Assembly (NCBI GenBank): GCA_963691655.1
Contig: OY829329.1
Coordinates: forward strand, 51,189,279 to 51,253,278
Length of the DNA stretch: 64,000 nucleotides
Direction: 5' to 3'
Source of the DNA: Toxonevra muliebris
Lineage: Eukaryota > Arthropoda > Insecta > Diptera > Pallopteridae
The number at the start of each line of letters is the position of its first letter. Positions within the stretch are counted from its first letter, which is position 1. The translations under genes were made by a program, and so were the position numbers. Below, piece by piece: positions 24,002 through 35,655 of the stretch. The notes under the pieces were generated by a model, which was not told the DNA's origin, searched no databases, and saw only the letters and a list, made by a program, of their open reading frames with translations.

Positions 24002-24997
24002 CTAACCACTATTTATGAACTCGTCGACCTTTTTTGGTAAGCCTTCCATTAGAGATTTGATAGTTGTTTCAGAAACCTTTTTGGAACAGTTTGCCCATCT
24101 CCTTTTAAAATCTTCGATATTTTGGGACACCTTTTTTGTGCGCTTTAAGTTTCTTTTCACAAGAGCCGAATATCTCTCCTCTGGTCTTAGCTCCGGACAA
24201 TTTGGAAAATTGGCCTCTCTTGGTACAAAAACTATGTACTTTGGTACCACTCCAGAGCTTTCTTGCCGTAGTGACATTATGCCAAATCGGGTCAAAAATA
24301 TGTGGACACATTGTGCTCTCTTATGAAAGGAAGAAGTCTTTTTCTCAAACATTTTTTGATGTATATTTCGGTATTTATAGAGTCCACTGTAACAAATGAA
24401 TTGCTTCTTTTGCCGCAACTGCATCTAGCTTGCCATACCAGGATTTTTTAGGCAATTTTGTCTGCTTTTGGATTCTAAATTTTTCTTCGACATTTCCACG
24501 AGCATCAGCAACATAAAAGTTTTGACCCGGAAGCTGAAGCTGCGTAAAATCTGCCAGTGCATACGTTTCGTCGTCCATTATACAATATGAATATTTTTGT
24601 ATGAAATTTGATTTTTATGTCCGAGCCCTACTTTTGTCGTCTCAATTTTTTGCAGCATTCCTGTCTGGAACTTTTTGGACTTTGTATGTTTTCAAACCTG
24701 CATTGGCTTTAACTTTTCGCACCAAATAGTCAGAGCACTGGGCTAACCGGGCAGCTTTTCTACCAGATGTGTTTGGAGATCTTTTCAATATGCTTTCTCT
24801 TTTCTTGGCTTTCCCAATATCATGTGGTCCTTCTTTTCTTCCCTATCGATGGTCAAATTCTCCTGAAACTGTTTAATAACATTGGAAACAGTTTGACGGC
24901 AGACCTTCAATTCTTTGGCCAATTTTTTTTAGGACCAATTTGGATTTTTTTGAAAATTTTTAATAATTTTAAGATGTACTTCTTTTTCTTCTCTCAT
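24002..24997 (-). pseudogene. DD37E transposase, nearly full length but heavily mutated
   Basis: Reading leftwards from the ATG at 24995-24997: an HTH (MREEKEVHLKIIKNFQKNPN, a stop, then KKLAKELKVCRQTVSNVIKQ), a linker with SGRKAARLAQCSDYLVRKV, then MDDETYALADFTQLQLPGQN around the first catalytic Asp. Next comes a shifted stretch (IWHNVTTARKLW) where the second Asp should be, and finally NFPNCPELRPEERYSALVKR holding the Glu. Domain order and length (about 330 codons) fit the family, but several frameshifts and stops kill it. It is related to, not identical with, the copy at 21921. I could not define its TIRs. Confidence 0.75.
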
Positions 24998-24999
24998 TT

Positions 25000-27685
25000 C
25001 GATCAAACTCACAATAAATCAACATGTTTGTCATTAAAAATAACAACTGACATATTTTTCAAAGACAACCATCAGTGAAAAAGCCGATCAAAGTTATTAG
25101 CATCATCTAATTTCACTGTTATTTATGAAAGGAAACTTGGAAATTTTGATAAGATTAGGCGTTATGCCGAATTTAATGGAGCAAAAAGTTTTGAGTAATT
25201 AAAAAAAAACTGTAAATTAAAATTTTTTTTGAATTTCATGCTTCTCATAGATGTTTAGTATGAGCTCTACACGCTTTGAAGTTTTTATGAAAACTTCAAG
25301 AAATCCTAATTGGCATTAAGCCGATTCTTAAAAGCTTTCCTGATTAGCCTTTTTTGTCCTCTTAAAATATAATTGAACCACGATTTTCATAATATGGCGC
25401 AACACATTAAGATTATTCTATAAAGACATATCATCCAATTAGAAACTCTTGAATTTTTAGTAATATTTCCAGGCATTATCATGGCCGGTTTCCTTTGAAC
25501 ATCTTGATACCCTAATTATATCCTAACTCCATCATCATCATCACTACAATGCAATAAAAATTTGATACAATTTTGCTGCCCACAAACGGAAATCTTAACA
25601 AAATTGTATTTCCGGCATTAGTAGCATATTTAATTGTGCATACCGAGCATGTAGAAGGAAGTAAAAGTCACACAAAGAACCAAGCACAAAAAAATACCTT
25701 AGTCACATACATGCATACATAACACAAATACATAAAGAAAAAGAAACCATTAAACACTTTGCTGCACAGTGTTGACAACTCAACTCTAATTCATGAAAAA
25801 AAAAAAAACAAAATAGTAAAGCAAAAATGTGTTCAAGTGTGAGAATGAATGAAAAACCTCAACAGAAAAACTTAAGGATAAAACGATGAGTTGTAAAAAA
25901 AAAAAAAAAGTCAGCAGCAACAACTACAGCTAAAAAGTTTCAAAAAACACATGTAATGCCTCATGACAACTATGCCACACACACACACATACATACACAG
26001 CTACAACTTCTTCATAACCATCATCGTGTGATGTTCTATGATGCTGTTTTGTGATATGCTGTTGCTCCTGTTAGTGATGATGATTATGGTGATGATGATG
26101 CTGGCTGACGATGGTGATGATTAAGCTAAACATGCGAGCATGAGTCTAAAAGCGGAAGTGTTTAGGAGTATGAAAGGATATTCACTATTCCACATACACA
26201 CACACACACACACACACACAGACGCTTTTCTAGCTAGCTAGCTGTAGATATAATGCATGAAAGGAAAAGGATAATGTTTGGCATATTGGCGGCAATGAGG
26301 ATGACGCTGGCAATGTAGACGACACAACGGTAGCAGTGATGATGGCTTCTTCACATACGCACAAATACAAATACACATGAATATCAGCTGACAACAAACT
26401 TGATATTGCCACTAACAAAAAGTACAAGTTCAAGTGTATGTGTGTGTGTGTGCGTGTATTTTAGTAGCAAAAGTTCTTCCGTGCAGAAAAGTAGCTTTTT
26501 ACAGTAGTAGTAGTAGTAGTGTTTATTCAGCTGCAAGTTAATTTCATTTTACATTTCCTGTTGTTGTCGTCGTCGTTGTTGTTGTTGTTGTTGCTGTTGC
26601 TGTTGCCGCTGCTGCTACTTCTGACGATGAGTACACCAGAATGTTGATGAGCTACTGCTACTTTGTGTTGCTTCTTCCTTTTTCTCTACATACCTACTTA
26701 CATATGTATAATAAAAAAGTTGGTGTTACTCAAATGTTGATGTTGTTTAGGTTGCTAGAGCGAGCGTTGATGATGACTATGATGTGAATGTTGTTAATGA
26801 TGACGATGGTGTTACTGATGACGATAATGTGTTTTGACTTATGGCAGCAAACAGAATTCAGCTCATTTTTTTTTCAATAAAAGTATTTGCATTCTTGATT
26901 TGTATGGGGAAAGAAGTAAGTGGCATGTTGCTGCCTTGAAAAAGAGGCTTAAAAAAGTATTTACTAGGACCAGACATGTCTTTAGCTTCTTTTTTTTCGT
27001 TTTGTTTTTTGTTATGTTTGTGCTTGACTTTTATGTTGCAATAATTAGGTGTAAATATGTTAGTAGTTGAAGTATGTGTTTAATTGTATCTATTTTAAAA
27101 AAAGTTCCTTTGTTTATACTAGAAAGTCAAGTCACAGATTCATTTGTTCCTTGTGCTTTGACCAAAAACCAAACTTGATTTGAATTGAAGAGCAGCTTAG
27201 CGATAAAAAATTTTTGAGCAGAATGTGAGTTGATTTTACAAATAGCTACATACCAAAAACTAAAGTAATTTCTGGATAATCATGAGTTAAAATTAACCAA
27301 CAAGTTGAAATTGCTGCAGTATGATAAAATTATGAAATTTTCTCTATCAAGTTTGCCCCTTTCCTAAGCCTTGATCCAAAACTCATAAGGATTGTATGTT
27401 TCGTGACAAAAGGAAAGTGGTTTAATTTGAAAAAGGTAAAAAAAAAAAATAGTAGGGCTGAAATACTCTACAATCCTCGCTACCCTTCTTTTGGGGTTTA
27501 TATATATATTGTATGGCAACTAGTGAGTCCAGCGATTTCCTAATGGGGCTTTAAATTTGTTTGTACTTTTTTTCATTCATGGCCAATGATCAGAAGATTC
27601 ACGGCTTGAAAAAACTATAGAAGGAAACATCTCTCATTCAAAAATGCTTGAATTTACTTAAGGTTAGAAACATAAGCCAAAAATT
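25000..27685. other. TE-poor, microsatellite-rich DNA
   Basis: It contains A runs (25798, 25897), GATGAT runs (26070-26120), a (CA)n tract at 26196-26220, (TAG)n at 26503-26520 and GTT/GTC repeats at 26560-26610. Low-complexity frames (26230-26433, 26834-27070) show no domains. No gene is supported. Confidence 0.4.
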
Positions 27686-27759
27686 TTCTTCTGGGCATCT
27701 ACATGTGACCCGTAGAAGTTTGTAATAACTTCAGCACACGTTGTCAAATTGACAAATGC

Positions 27760-29140
27760 CATACCTCATTTGAAAGAGATATTTACCATAAATAACTATA
27801 TGTCGCCCGAATGCTTATCTTGGTAATCTCGGCAAAGCCAAGCGTCCAAAAAAACCGCACTCGAAGAATTCCAATGAAAATGTCAGTGTTTTAAGGTTCC
27901 CGAAAATATCGAGTCGATCTGCGCAGTTAGTCATTCCAAGAACCAGTCTCCGACACATAATTCATAATGATTTGAATTTATTCCCGTATAAAATACAAGT
28001 GACAAACGAAATTGAGCCACAAGACACAAATTAGGTCAGGTTAAATGCGGCAAATTTTACATCGAAGTGACCGAAAATGACGGCGATTTTTGGTATCAAA
28101 TCATCATAGACGACGAGGCACATTTTGCACTGATTGGACCTGTAAACAAATAAAATTGCCGCAGCTTCGCCACTGAAAACCCACAATTAATCCACGAAGA
28201 GCCTCTCTATAATCAAAGAGTGACCGTCTATTGTGGTATTTTTGCGAAATGTGTGATTGGGCCGTACTTCTTCGATGGACGTACTTCTCCGAGGACAAGC
28301 AGTCAAGCCCACTTACCGTTAACGGTGAGCCTTATCAAGCCATGATAACCGATTATTTGATACAATTTGCGTGTAGAAAGCGCATGCGGAACTTTCAGTA
28401 CTAACAAGTTAACAGGATAGAGCGGCATACAATAGTTTGGCTGCCACGATCAATTCGCTTAATATTAAAAAATTGCCATTGTGACTAACCACAGCGTTCC
28501 TTGGATTTAACACCTCCAGCAGTGCTGTCGCTGTCACTTCAATTAAACTTTTTCGCTTCACTTTGAAGCCTTACACTTCGTCACTTCCTCTTTCAAAAAA
28601 AACACTTCGGTTTTCCAGTTTCAATGAAAAACTAAAATCGATAAAAAAAAAAAATCTGAATATGCTCATCTCCGTAATATTCTCCGACAGTAGCCAGATC
28701 GGTGTGCTTCAATTTATATTCCCTATAAAAAGTAAAAAGATACCATTTAGCATACATACTTTAGTACATTTTGAGACCTTTTGTGTTTATTTAAATAATT
28801 ATGTAGCAACACTGATGACGAACTTATTTTCTTATTACGCTTCAAAAAACACTTCACTTTTTTAAAAATCTCTTCGATTTTTGAAGAATTTCACTTCACA
28901 AAAAAATTTCAAAACGATAGCCCTGGCCACCAGACTTCTACTTGTAAGGATATTTGGAATCCAAAGTGTAAATTGACAAACCACGGATTCTGGCTCAACC
29001 TAAGACCAACATCGAACATGAAATAGTGGCTATACCAAGAGCTACTCTCAAGAAAGTGATGGAAAATGCTGAAAAATTAGCCCATTATGTCATCGGAGCA
29101 AAAGGCAAGCACTTGAATCAAATCATATTCAAAAAGTAGC
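27760..29140 (+). pseudogene. Mariner-like (DDxD) transposase with many stops, split by an insertion
   Basis: Pieces in order: NLGKAKRPKKPHSKN (the basic linker after the first HTH), SRSAQLVIPRTSLRHIIHND and LNLFPYKIQV (second HTH), IIDDEAHFALIG (first catalytic Asp), ENPQLIHEEPLYNQRVTVYC and VIGPYFFDG (catalytic core). Then comes QRSLDLTPP, interrupted by the nested MITE, resuming as PDFYL-stop-GYLESKV (third Asp region). It ends with IPRATLKKVMENAEKLAHYV and a stop near 29138. Numerous in-frame stops show an old copy. The order matches a two-HTH mariner-like transposase common in arthropods. Confidence 0.78.
28520..28925. mobile_element. 406-bp hAT-like MITE nested in transposase
   Basis: The ends are CAGTGCTGTCG and the inverse of CAGGGCTATCG. 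Flanking octamers ACCTCCAG (28512-28519) and GCCACCAG (28926-28933) are an imperfect 8-bp target duplication. Deleting the element plus one octamer restores the reading LDLTPPDFYL in the host transposase, which confirms the borders. The interior is AT-rich with repeated CACTTC motifs and no ORF of note. Confidence 0.8.
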
Positions 29141-29584
29141 TGACATGTATTTCCTTGGACCAAAATAAATGTCTGTACAAAGAAAAAATCGAATCGTTTT
29201 TTTTTTAATTTTTATTTCAGAAACAAATGGGTTTCGTGTAGATGGCCCACCCTGTATATGTAGTAGATAGAGTTGTGTGATTATGTTTGAAATCGTGTAA
29301 CTTTTGAACGACTTAACCAATTGAAAACATATTTCCATAATATATTTGCTTTGACAAAAGGATGACCAGCTACTTAATCATAAAGGCTTTTGGGAAAGTG
29401 GGCTTGGCAGCGCTCATACAATCCTAATACTTTTTTCGGTATGTTTCAAAAATCATTTATAGAACAGTACGAAAATTTGGTAAAAGAACGTGAATTAACA
29501 ATGCCATGCTACAGCAATTATGGAAGTACCGGAAAAATTCTTTCAGTTTGTTAGATTAGTAGGTGTACTTAGCACCATAGGTTA

Positions 29585-29687
29585 AGTTAAATTGTTGGGG
29601 CTGTTCATAACGAAAAAAAAAGAATACACTGAGACCTATTGTTCCATTGTGATACCCAATGGGGCGAGTAGTTACCTCTTCAGCTAG
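29585..29687 (-). mobile_element. LINE/SINE 3' tail fragment
   Basis: On the minus strand GGGTATCACAATGGAACAA, then GGTCTCAGTGTATTC and an A/T tail, match the SINE tail at about 20840-20890 and the 3' UTR of the LOA-like fragment at 35336. It lies head-to-head with the plus-strand LINE at 29688. Confidence 0.55.
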
Positions 29688-30390
29688 ATTTCGAATATCA
29701 CTATCTTTAGTGACAGTCAGGCTGCAATGAAGGCAATAAAAGCCAAAATAGTTAAATCAGAGATTGTAAAGAAATGTCGTGCTTCACTGATGGCCATTGA
29801 GCACCACAAGGTCACTCTCTGCTGGTTTCCTCAACATAGCAATATCAAAGGGAACGAAATAGCGGATGAAATGGCCAGAAGGGGCTCTGAAATGGACATT
29901 AACGAGGCGGATACCTCTATACAATCTCCGATGTGTGAACTATTTATGGAAAATAGACGAGTACACCATAGCGGTATCAAATGACGCTTGGACTAACCTA
30001 GATGACTGTATAGTTTCACGGACCTTGTGGCCAAGGTTAGATAGGAAGAGAACAAATGTCCTCTTAGGGCACAACAAATCTGCTGTACGTCTGCTCAAAG
30101 GAGTCATAAATGGATATTATGCTATTGCACCAATGCTTCAACGGTGTCGCATTCCAACGAGCGGACTGTGTAGAAGTTGTCATGATGAAGAAGAGACAGA
30201 ATCAATTCTTCACTTTCTATGTCAATGTCCAAGGCTGCAGATGAGCAGACTCCAATGTTTGGGGTCGCGCTTTTTCAATAGTCTAACAGAGATAACGAAA
30301 GTGGGGCTATCGGATCTTCTTACCTTCATCCGGAGCACCAAATGGTTCAATAAAGACATTACCTGGACTGCTGACGGAAACCGTGATTAG
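29688..30390 (+). pseudogene. LOA/I-group LINE, RNase H domain and C-terminal zinc knuckle
   Basis: This is the 3' end of a LINE polyprotein, 5'-truncated. The first frame begins IFSDSQAAMKAIKAKIV (RNase H catalytic Asp) and includes LCWFPQHSNIKGNEIADEMA, the closing His/Asp motif of RNase H. A frameshift near 29925 leads to the second frame: WTNLDDCIVSRTLWPRLDRK, LLGHNKSAVRLLKGVINGYY, and a CCHC knuckle (CRSC, then HFLCQC), ending at a TAG at 30388-30390. RNase H plus this tail is the pattern of LOA/I-group elements in flies. The same C-terminal module recurs, more decayed, at 31255-31460 and 35336-35655. Confidence 0.82.
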
Positions 30391-30470
30391 AGGCGTGCCT
30401 CCTCCGGGCAATTAAATGACAATCACAATGGACAATTAAGTCTCCAAATGGAAGTGCGGGTATATATATA

Positions 30471-31244
30471 TGTGACATTCTCTTCCAATGGGAAACCACT
30501 CCCCCCCCCCCCCCCCCTGTCCAAAATTGGTTAAGGTATTTTAACGCATTTTTGGGCTCAAATGAAAGCTTATTATCTCTAGTTTCAATTTGGCGAACCA
30601 ATATGGCGGCTGCAAGCCTACCACCTCACCATAAAATAATAGTTTTATCAAACGTACGTTAATCCAAGTCATCATAAAAAATAAGTTTTTTGGGAAGTTT
30701 TCTGATGACTTGGGACACGTGAGACACGAAAAAAAGTTTTTTGGAATTTTTCATTTCTTGAAATTAGGGACGACATGTAACATTTTTCCTGAAAAATAAT
30801 ATCAGATTCATGTTCATCAGCTGAAACTACACAAAAATAGGCTTTTTTGTCGTTTTATGATGACTTGGGTAGGTGTGAGAGCCGAAAAACAGCCATTTTG
30901 GACTTTTTTTGAGGTTAGGGACAACATGTAACATTCCCCGTGAAAAATAATATTGGATTCATATTCAGGGGGAAAAAATATACGAAAAAAACTTTTTCTG
31001 TTTTTTAATGATGACTTGGATAAACGTACGTTTGATAAATGTATTATTTTATGGTGAGGTGGTAGGCTTGCAGCCGCCATATTGATTCGCCAACATGAAA
31101 AATCAAAAATTTCGCCAATCATGCATTTGAAACTAGATATAGTAAGCTTTTATTTGAGCCCAAACATGCTCTAAAATACCTTAACCAATTTTGCACAGAG
31201 GGGAGCGGGGGGGAAGGGTGTCTCCCATTGACAGAGAATGTCCC
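30471..31244. mobile_element. Foldback element, long inverted arms with C-run/G-run
   Basis: The ends TGTGACATTCTCTTCCAATG and the inverse of TGGGACATTCTCTGTCAATG open arms of about 220 bp. GGCGGCTGCAAGCCTACCAC on the left is mirrored by GTGGTAGGCTTGCAGCCGCC on the right, and CAAACGTACGTT is also mirrored. A poly-C run (about 30508-30522) in the left arm faces a G-rich run on the right. The centre has two direct copies of about 150 bp (ACATGTAACATT, then GAAAAATAATAT). Flanks share ATATATATG. No ORF of note. Confidence 0.78.
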
Positions 31245-31254
31245 ATATATATGT

Positions 31255-31460
31255 ATATTCGCACACGCCTTCCAAACCTAACCTAACCTACCTCTTTAGC
31301 TCACCTAGTCAAACCATTTTGCGCTTTCTATAAAGCGTAGTAAGTCTCTGATTTCAGAGGACGCAAGTTCTGTAAGTCTTCCATAGAAGGGTTCTTCTAG
31401 AGTTCTTTATCTGCGAGCTGCTAGTGCCGGGGAGTTACATATAAGGTAGCAATTCGTTGC
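31255..31460 (-). pseudogene. LOA-like LINE C-terminus, second copy, opposite strand
   Basis: The minus strand reads CNSPALAARR, a stop, RTLEEPFYGRLTELASSE and IRDLLRFIESAKWFD before a TAG. This aligns with the end of the plus-strand copy (SLTEITKVGLSDLLTFIRST, then KWFN). The 3' end continues into AGGTTAGGTTAGG. It is a short 5'-truncated piece facing the copy at 29688-30390 across the foldback. Confidence 0.75.
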
Positions 31461-31479
31461 TGTGTAGCACCTAGCTCAA

Positions 31480-31915
31480 CTTTTATTTTCTACTACTATT
31501 TCAATTACTTTTTAAGTTCTGTTTTTCTACAATTTCTACTTATTTTCTACTAATAGTTTACTTCTTCTGTCTACTTCTTTTTCGCTAAATTTTTTTCCAC
31601 AATTTCTTCTTCTTTTTTACTACTTTTTCTACTATTTTTTACTATTATCTCTAACACCGTTTTCTATCCTTTTTTACTTTTTTTTTACTACTATGTTTTA
31701 CTATTTTTCTACTACTTTTCCGGCAATTTTTTTTCTACCATTTACGCCACTTTTTTACAACAATTTCTAATACTATTCTCTATTCCTTTAATTTGTATCT
31801 TTTCCATTACTATTTGTACTATTATTTTTTACTATTTTTTCGCTATTTTCACTAATATTATTTTCTACTATTTTTTACATACGTTTTTCTACTATTATTT
31901 CTACTACTCTATAAA
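31480..31915 (+). repeat. TTTTCTACTAC array inside Helitron-like copy 3
   Basis: The same pyrimidine-rich variable array as in copies 1, 2 and 4, with T-run and CTACTATTT variants and no fixed period. Confidence 0.8.
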
Positions 31916-32761
31916 ATATCTCAAAAGCCTACCTAGCTATGTTAAAATCTGATAGGTGTTGCTATGGTAAATTCTATATTTATGATAAATAGCAAATTGG
32001 TTTAAATTTTTAAATAATTTTTGGGATTTGATATAATTTCCAGAATGGTCTTTGATATGAACCTTTTGAAGTATTGCCATATAAGGGTCTAAAATTCAAT
32101 TGAAAGCTAATAAAATTGTTCAGCAAGAAACTACACTTAAAAGTTATTCCTTTTTACTACAGACATGCTGAAATTTCTATCTAACTGTTGAATAACTCCG
32201 TTAGCATCAAAATATTGATTTGATATTTTCATTTATAATGATTCTCTGTTCCGTAAGTTCCGCAACTTAAATACTTCTAAAAATGTAAATTTTGATGCCT
32301 CATTTTTAGATCTAGGATTTTTTCTTTAATTTCAATTTGCAATCCGTACAAATCTGCTTAAATTGTCATTATCAATGTACAATTTTAAACATCAAGTACT
32401 TCCTTCCTCTTCATTCTAATAAACTTCTTCACAAAAAGGGCAGAACAACGCCCGTCGGGCCAGCTAGTCTACTCTAAAATAGTAAACAATTTTTTTTTTT
32501 TTTAAATTATCGTTAGAACGGATTAATCATTAGGAAAAGCAACACACAATAAATTATTCCTCTTAAAAAAAATATACGGGGTCACTGCATATCAAAATCA
32601 CTTAAGTCTAATTTTTTGCGTTGTAATCAATGACCCGAATTACCTTTACTGGCTATTTAATTTTGTAAGTCACCAATTTTTCGCACGGTAATCCAAGAGC
32701 ATTGAAATTTATTCTCTTTCTTACCCGCCCCTTCCCCCTTTGTTTTAAGAGCCTATGTGCA

Positions 32762-33755
32762 CAGGGCAGTAGCCAGGATTTTTTTCCGGGGGGATTTTCA
32801 TTCGATGAAAATATTAATATTAAATTTTTATGAAACTGATGTTTAAATACAATAAATTAAATACGATGAAGCATTTGATGGACCCTATCAGACTAGGGAG
32901 AAAAGTGGATAAATATATTAAAGCCTTAGGAAAAATTTTTGTTTCCGAATTTTCTTAATCTTAACCTAAAAAAAATGGCCGAAAATGAAAAAAAAAAATT
33001 CACAGAATAATCGATTTAAATTTTTTCAAATAAATATTATCCACATTGAGGATTCCAATACATTTTTTATCGCGAAAGACATAATTTCGATAACTCATCG
33101 ACTTGCCATTACTGATAATGAACCTAACCTCAAAAAAATTATCAAAAATGCCAAAAATAGTCAGCGACTATTTTTTTTCAAATGATTATCAGTGGGAATT
33201 CGGGCCATTATCAATGATGAGGAGCCCGGATGAGGTTTGTCATGTATTCCCTAAATTCGTGCAGTCACAGCATTGAAATCTTCCGAGTCGGGTGCTCTGA
33301 GCAATAATGGGTTAAAGAATCAATTAAGATCAATTTTAAGATTAAGAACTTTGAAGCTTATTCAACAACACTGTCCTGCATGGGTTTGGTGAACAATATT
33401 GTTCCTAGTGTTTGCGAATGAATTTTTCAAGCTGAACACGAATCTGAGGTCAAAAACTTCAAATTACGTCACGTTTTAGAAAATTGGGGTTGAAACCCCT
33501 GAAAATACCGTTTTTGGCCATGTAGCCTAACTTCGTACGATTTCAATTCAAATTTATTTTTAAAATTTTTTCTTTTATTTGACTTTTTAGAAAGAAACCG
33601 ATTAAAAGATATTTAAAAATCGTTCAATCGATTTTATTTTGACTTTTTTCCATCCACTGGCAATCAATATCAAAAATTAGGAAAAAGTTTTTACATTTCG
33701 GGGGGGGGGGGGGGGGGTTAGGACTCCCAAAACCAACCCCTAAATACGGCCTTGT
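32762..33755. mobile_element. 994-bp nonautonomous hAT-like element
   Basis: The left end CAGGGCAGTAGCCAGG and the inverse of the right end (CAAGGCCGTATTTAGG) are similar. The octamer TATGTGCA lies immediately outside both ends (32754-32761 and 33756-33763), a perfect 8-bp duplication as made by hAT transposases. Just inside the ends are a GGGGGG run (about 32797) and a long G run (about 33701-33718). No transposase is encoded; the 66-codon frame at 32985 has no motif. Confidence 0.82.
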
Positions 33756-33763
33756 ATGTGCAT

Positions 33764-35335
33764 ATGTGGGTCTTTCGAATATATAATGAATGAAAACTGA
33801 AGAGAAACTCATCTGTGTTTTCTAATTCCTTGTTGAAAGTAAAACAAATTCAATATTTAATTACACGGAGTTCAGATGTAATATTTTATAAACATTTCAA
33901 CTTTTAATAAATTCACCTTCTCAAAAAAAAACATACCTCCGCTTTATAGCTATTTTTTATATGCAAAGTGGATAGCCTCAAAAAAAGACTAAGTACCCAA
34001 TAAAATCATTAATTTCTGTAACCATTTGAAACACAAAATAAAGAAAAAAATCAATGGTTTTTAAAACGAACGCAATCTGTCCCAGAAATTAAATGAACCA
34101 TCAAACAGAAATTACCGCATAAATTAAGAACATTACAAACTTTCAGTGAACAAAAGACAGAAACAGTCACACTCTTTCACTCGCAATTATACTTCATTCA
34201 TCTCTTTCTCTCTTCTTAATTCACTCCTCCGCAAAATAGCTTAATTTTACACTATTGGCTATAAAGTTAATTGCCTTGGTCATAAAGGATGCGTAGTTAG
34301 ATTTGCCAGAAACAATTGTAATGATCGTCATGGGTATTTAACTCCTATTCTTTGTGAGTAAGAGAAAGAGAAGGAGAGAGAGAGACTGTGAAGGTAATAC
34401 AAGCTTATAGGTAATGGCACATAGCTAAGCCATATTCTAAGGTAAGGTACGATAAAAAGTCTAAAAAGGTAACTAATTTTAAGATTTGAATACGTGTATG
34501 TAGTTGAATGTTTTCATAGCAAAATTACATATAGCTACATAGTTAAAACATTTTATTGCTTTTGTTGAAGGATTCATGTGCGAAAGGATTTTCATAAAAT
34601 CTACAAAATAAACAAACAAATAAATAAATTCTAACAACGACAACAAACTTTAGCCACAAACAAAATATGCTGTGAACAAAGTTAAAACTAAAACAACAAT
34701 AAAACTTTTAAATACATTTCATTTGCGTGGTGGCGGTAAAATTACAAAAACAACACAAAACTTTTCTTTTCTATTTTTTGCCTTTCTGCTCTGCTATTTT
34801 TTTCATGTTTTTTTTTTTTTCTTTTTTTTGCATTTAAGCTTCCATTTTTATTAGCATCAAAATGCAAACTGTTACCAACTAAAACCAACAGTAGCAGTGG
34901 AAGAAGAATTATTGATGGATTACTGACAAAACTTCTGACACAAATCACAAGCGAAATATATTGCAAAAGTTTTTATAAAACTGTGTAAAAAAGGAAAAAA
35001 AAAAAGAAACTGGTAGAAAGAGCTGGTAGAAAAAGTGTGTAGAAAACTGTGTGGAAAAACCTAAAAATACATTGCATAAACTTAGGCGTATGATCTGATT
35101 AATAAAGATGCGTGTGTATCTCACCAAATCTCAGCATAAAATTTTGCAAACGACTTATCGGCTTGGCGAGTAAAAAATAGAAAAAATAATGTGATTTTGT
35201 GTAGCAAATGCTATTAATTACGGTTAAGTGTGAGTTAAGAAAAAAGCAGACAATGAAGCGTGTAAATCAGTGGGGGCAAAACTCGTACTTTGGTGGTAAA
35301 ATATTTCAGAATTTCGGATTGTATGGCTTACAGAC
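33764..35335. other. AT-rich noncoding DNA
   Basis: It contains a short (GA)n tract near 34374 and CAA/T runs. The frames 34672-34854 and 34742-34966 are low-complexity. No gene is supported. Confidence 0.4.
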
Positions 35336-35655
35336 TAGGTTAGGTTAGATTTAGTGGGTGTCAATCAGGACACACTAAGACCAAAAACGGCCGGTTGTGT
35401 TACCACTTGGGTGCTAATATCCATCCACCCATTTAACACTGAAAACCAAGTGGTTAAGGTTCCCTGAGCCAGTTGAACCCAAGTCGGACAGGTTGTCTAG
35501 GAAATATTAACCTAGGGAATTTTTCCTACAGATAGCTAAAGCTGGGCAAAAACATAAGAAATGTGAAAGGGATTCCTCCTCCTCTTCTTCGCTGCAACTT
35601 CTGCCGCGTGTGCACCTATAAGGCAATGTTCAGTAAAGTACCGATTTATTGCATT
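35336..35655 (-). pseudogene. LOA-like LINE 3' end inserted upstream of mariner
   Basis: The minus strand gives AINRYFTEHCLIGAHA and, after a shift, a CCHC knuckle beginning GRSCSEEEEE and closing HFLCFC, followed by PALAICRKNSLG. The 3' UTR has GGTAACACAACC-like and GTCTTAGTGTGTCCTG motifs and ends TCTAACCTAACCTAG. Compared with typical members it has a short internal decay zone near 35500. It stops about 20 bp before the mariner ATG, and no mariner 5' TIR is visible between them. Confidence 0.75.

Larger units (their letters stand above)
27688..29258 (+). mobile_element. Mariner-like (DDxD) transposon carrying a nested hAT MITE
   Basis: The right TIR is ATGGCCCACCCTG at about 29244-29256, the inverse of CAGGGTGGGCCAT. 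The left end is decayed; GGGCATCTACATG near 27693 is the best candidate. It is the same family as 1558-2152. Without the 406-bp insert at 28520-28925 and one target copy the element is about 1.16 kb. Confidence 0.65.
29262..32467 (+). mobile_element. Helitron/DINE-like element, copy 3, interrupted by LINE and foldback DNA
   Basis: The 5' block runs 29262 to about 29580 (TAGAGTTGTGTG, AAATTTGGTAAAAGAACGTG, ATGCCATGCTACAGC). The sequence is then broken by about 1.86 kb of LINE and foldback DNA and resumes at about 31450. The 3' block has AAAATATCTCAAAAGCCTAC, GATAGGTGTTGCTATGG and AGGGCAGAACAACG. It ends with a GCCCG-T-CGGGC hairpin (32450-32460), then CAG, then CTAG (32464-32467) before T. A hairpin followed by CTAG is the classical Helitron 3' terminus. 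No Rep/Hel protein is encoded. Confidence 0.72.
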
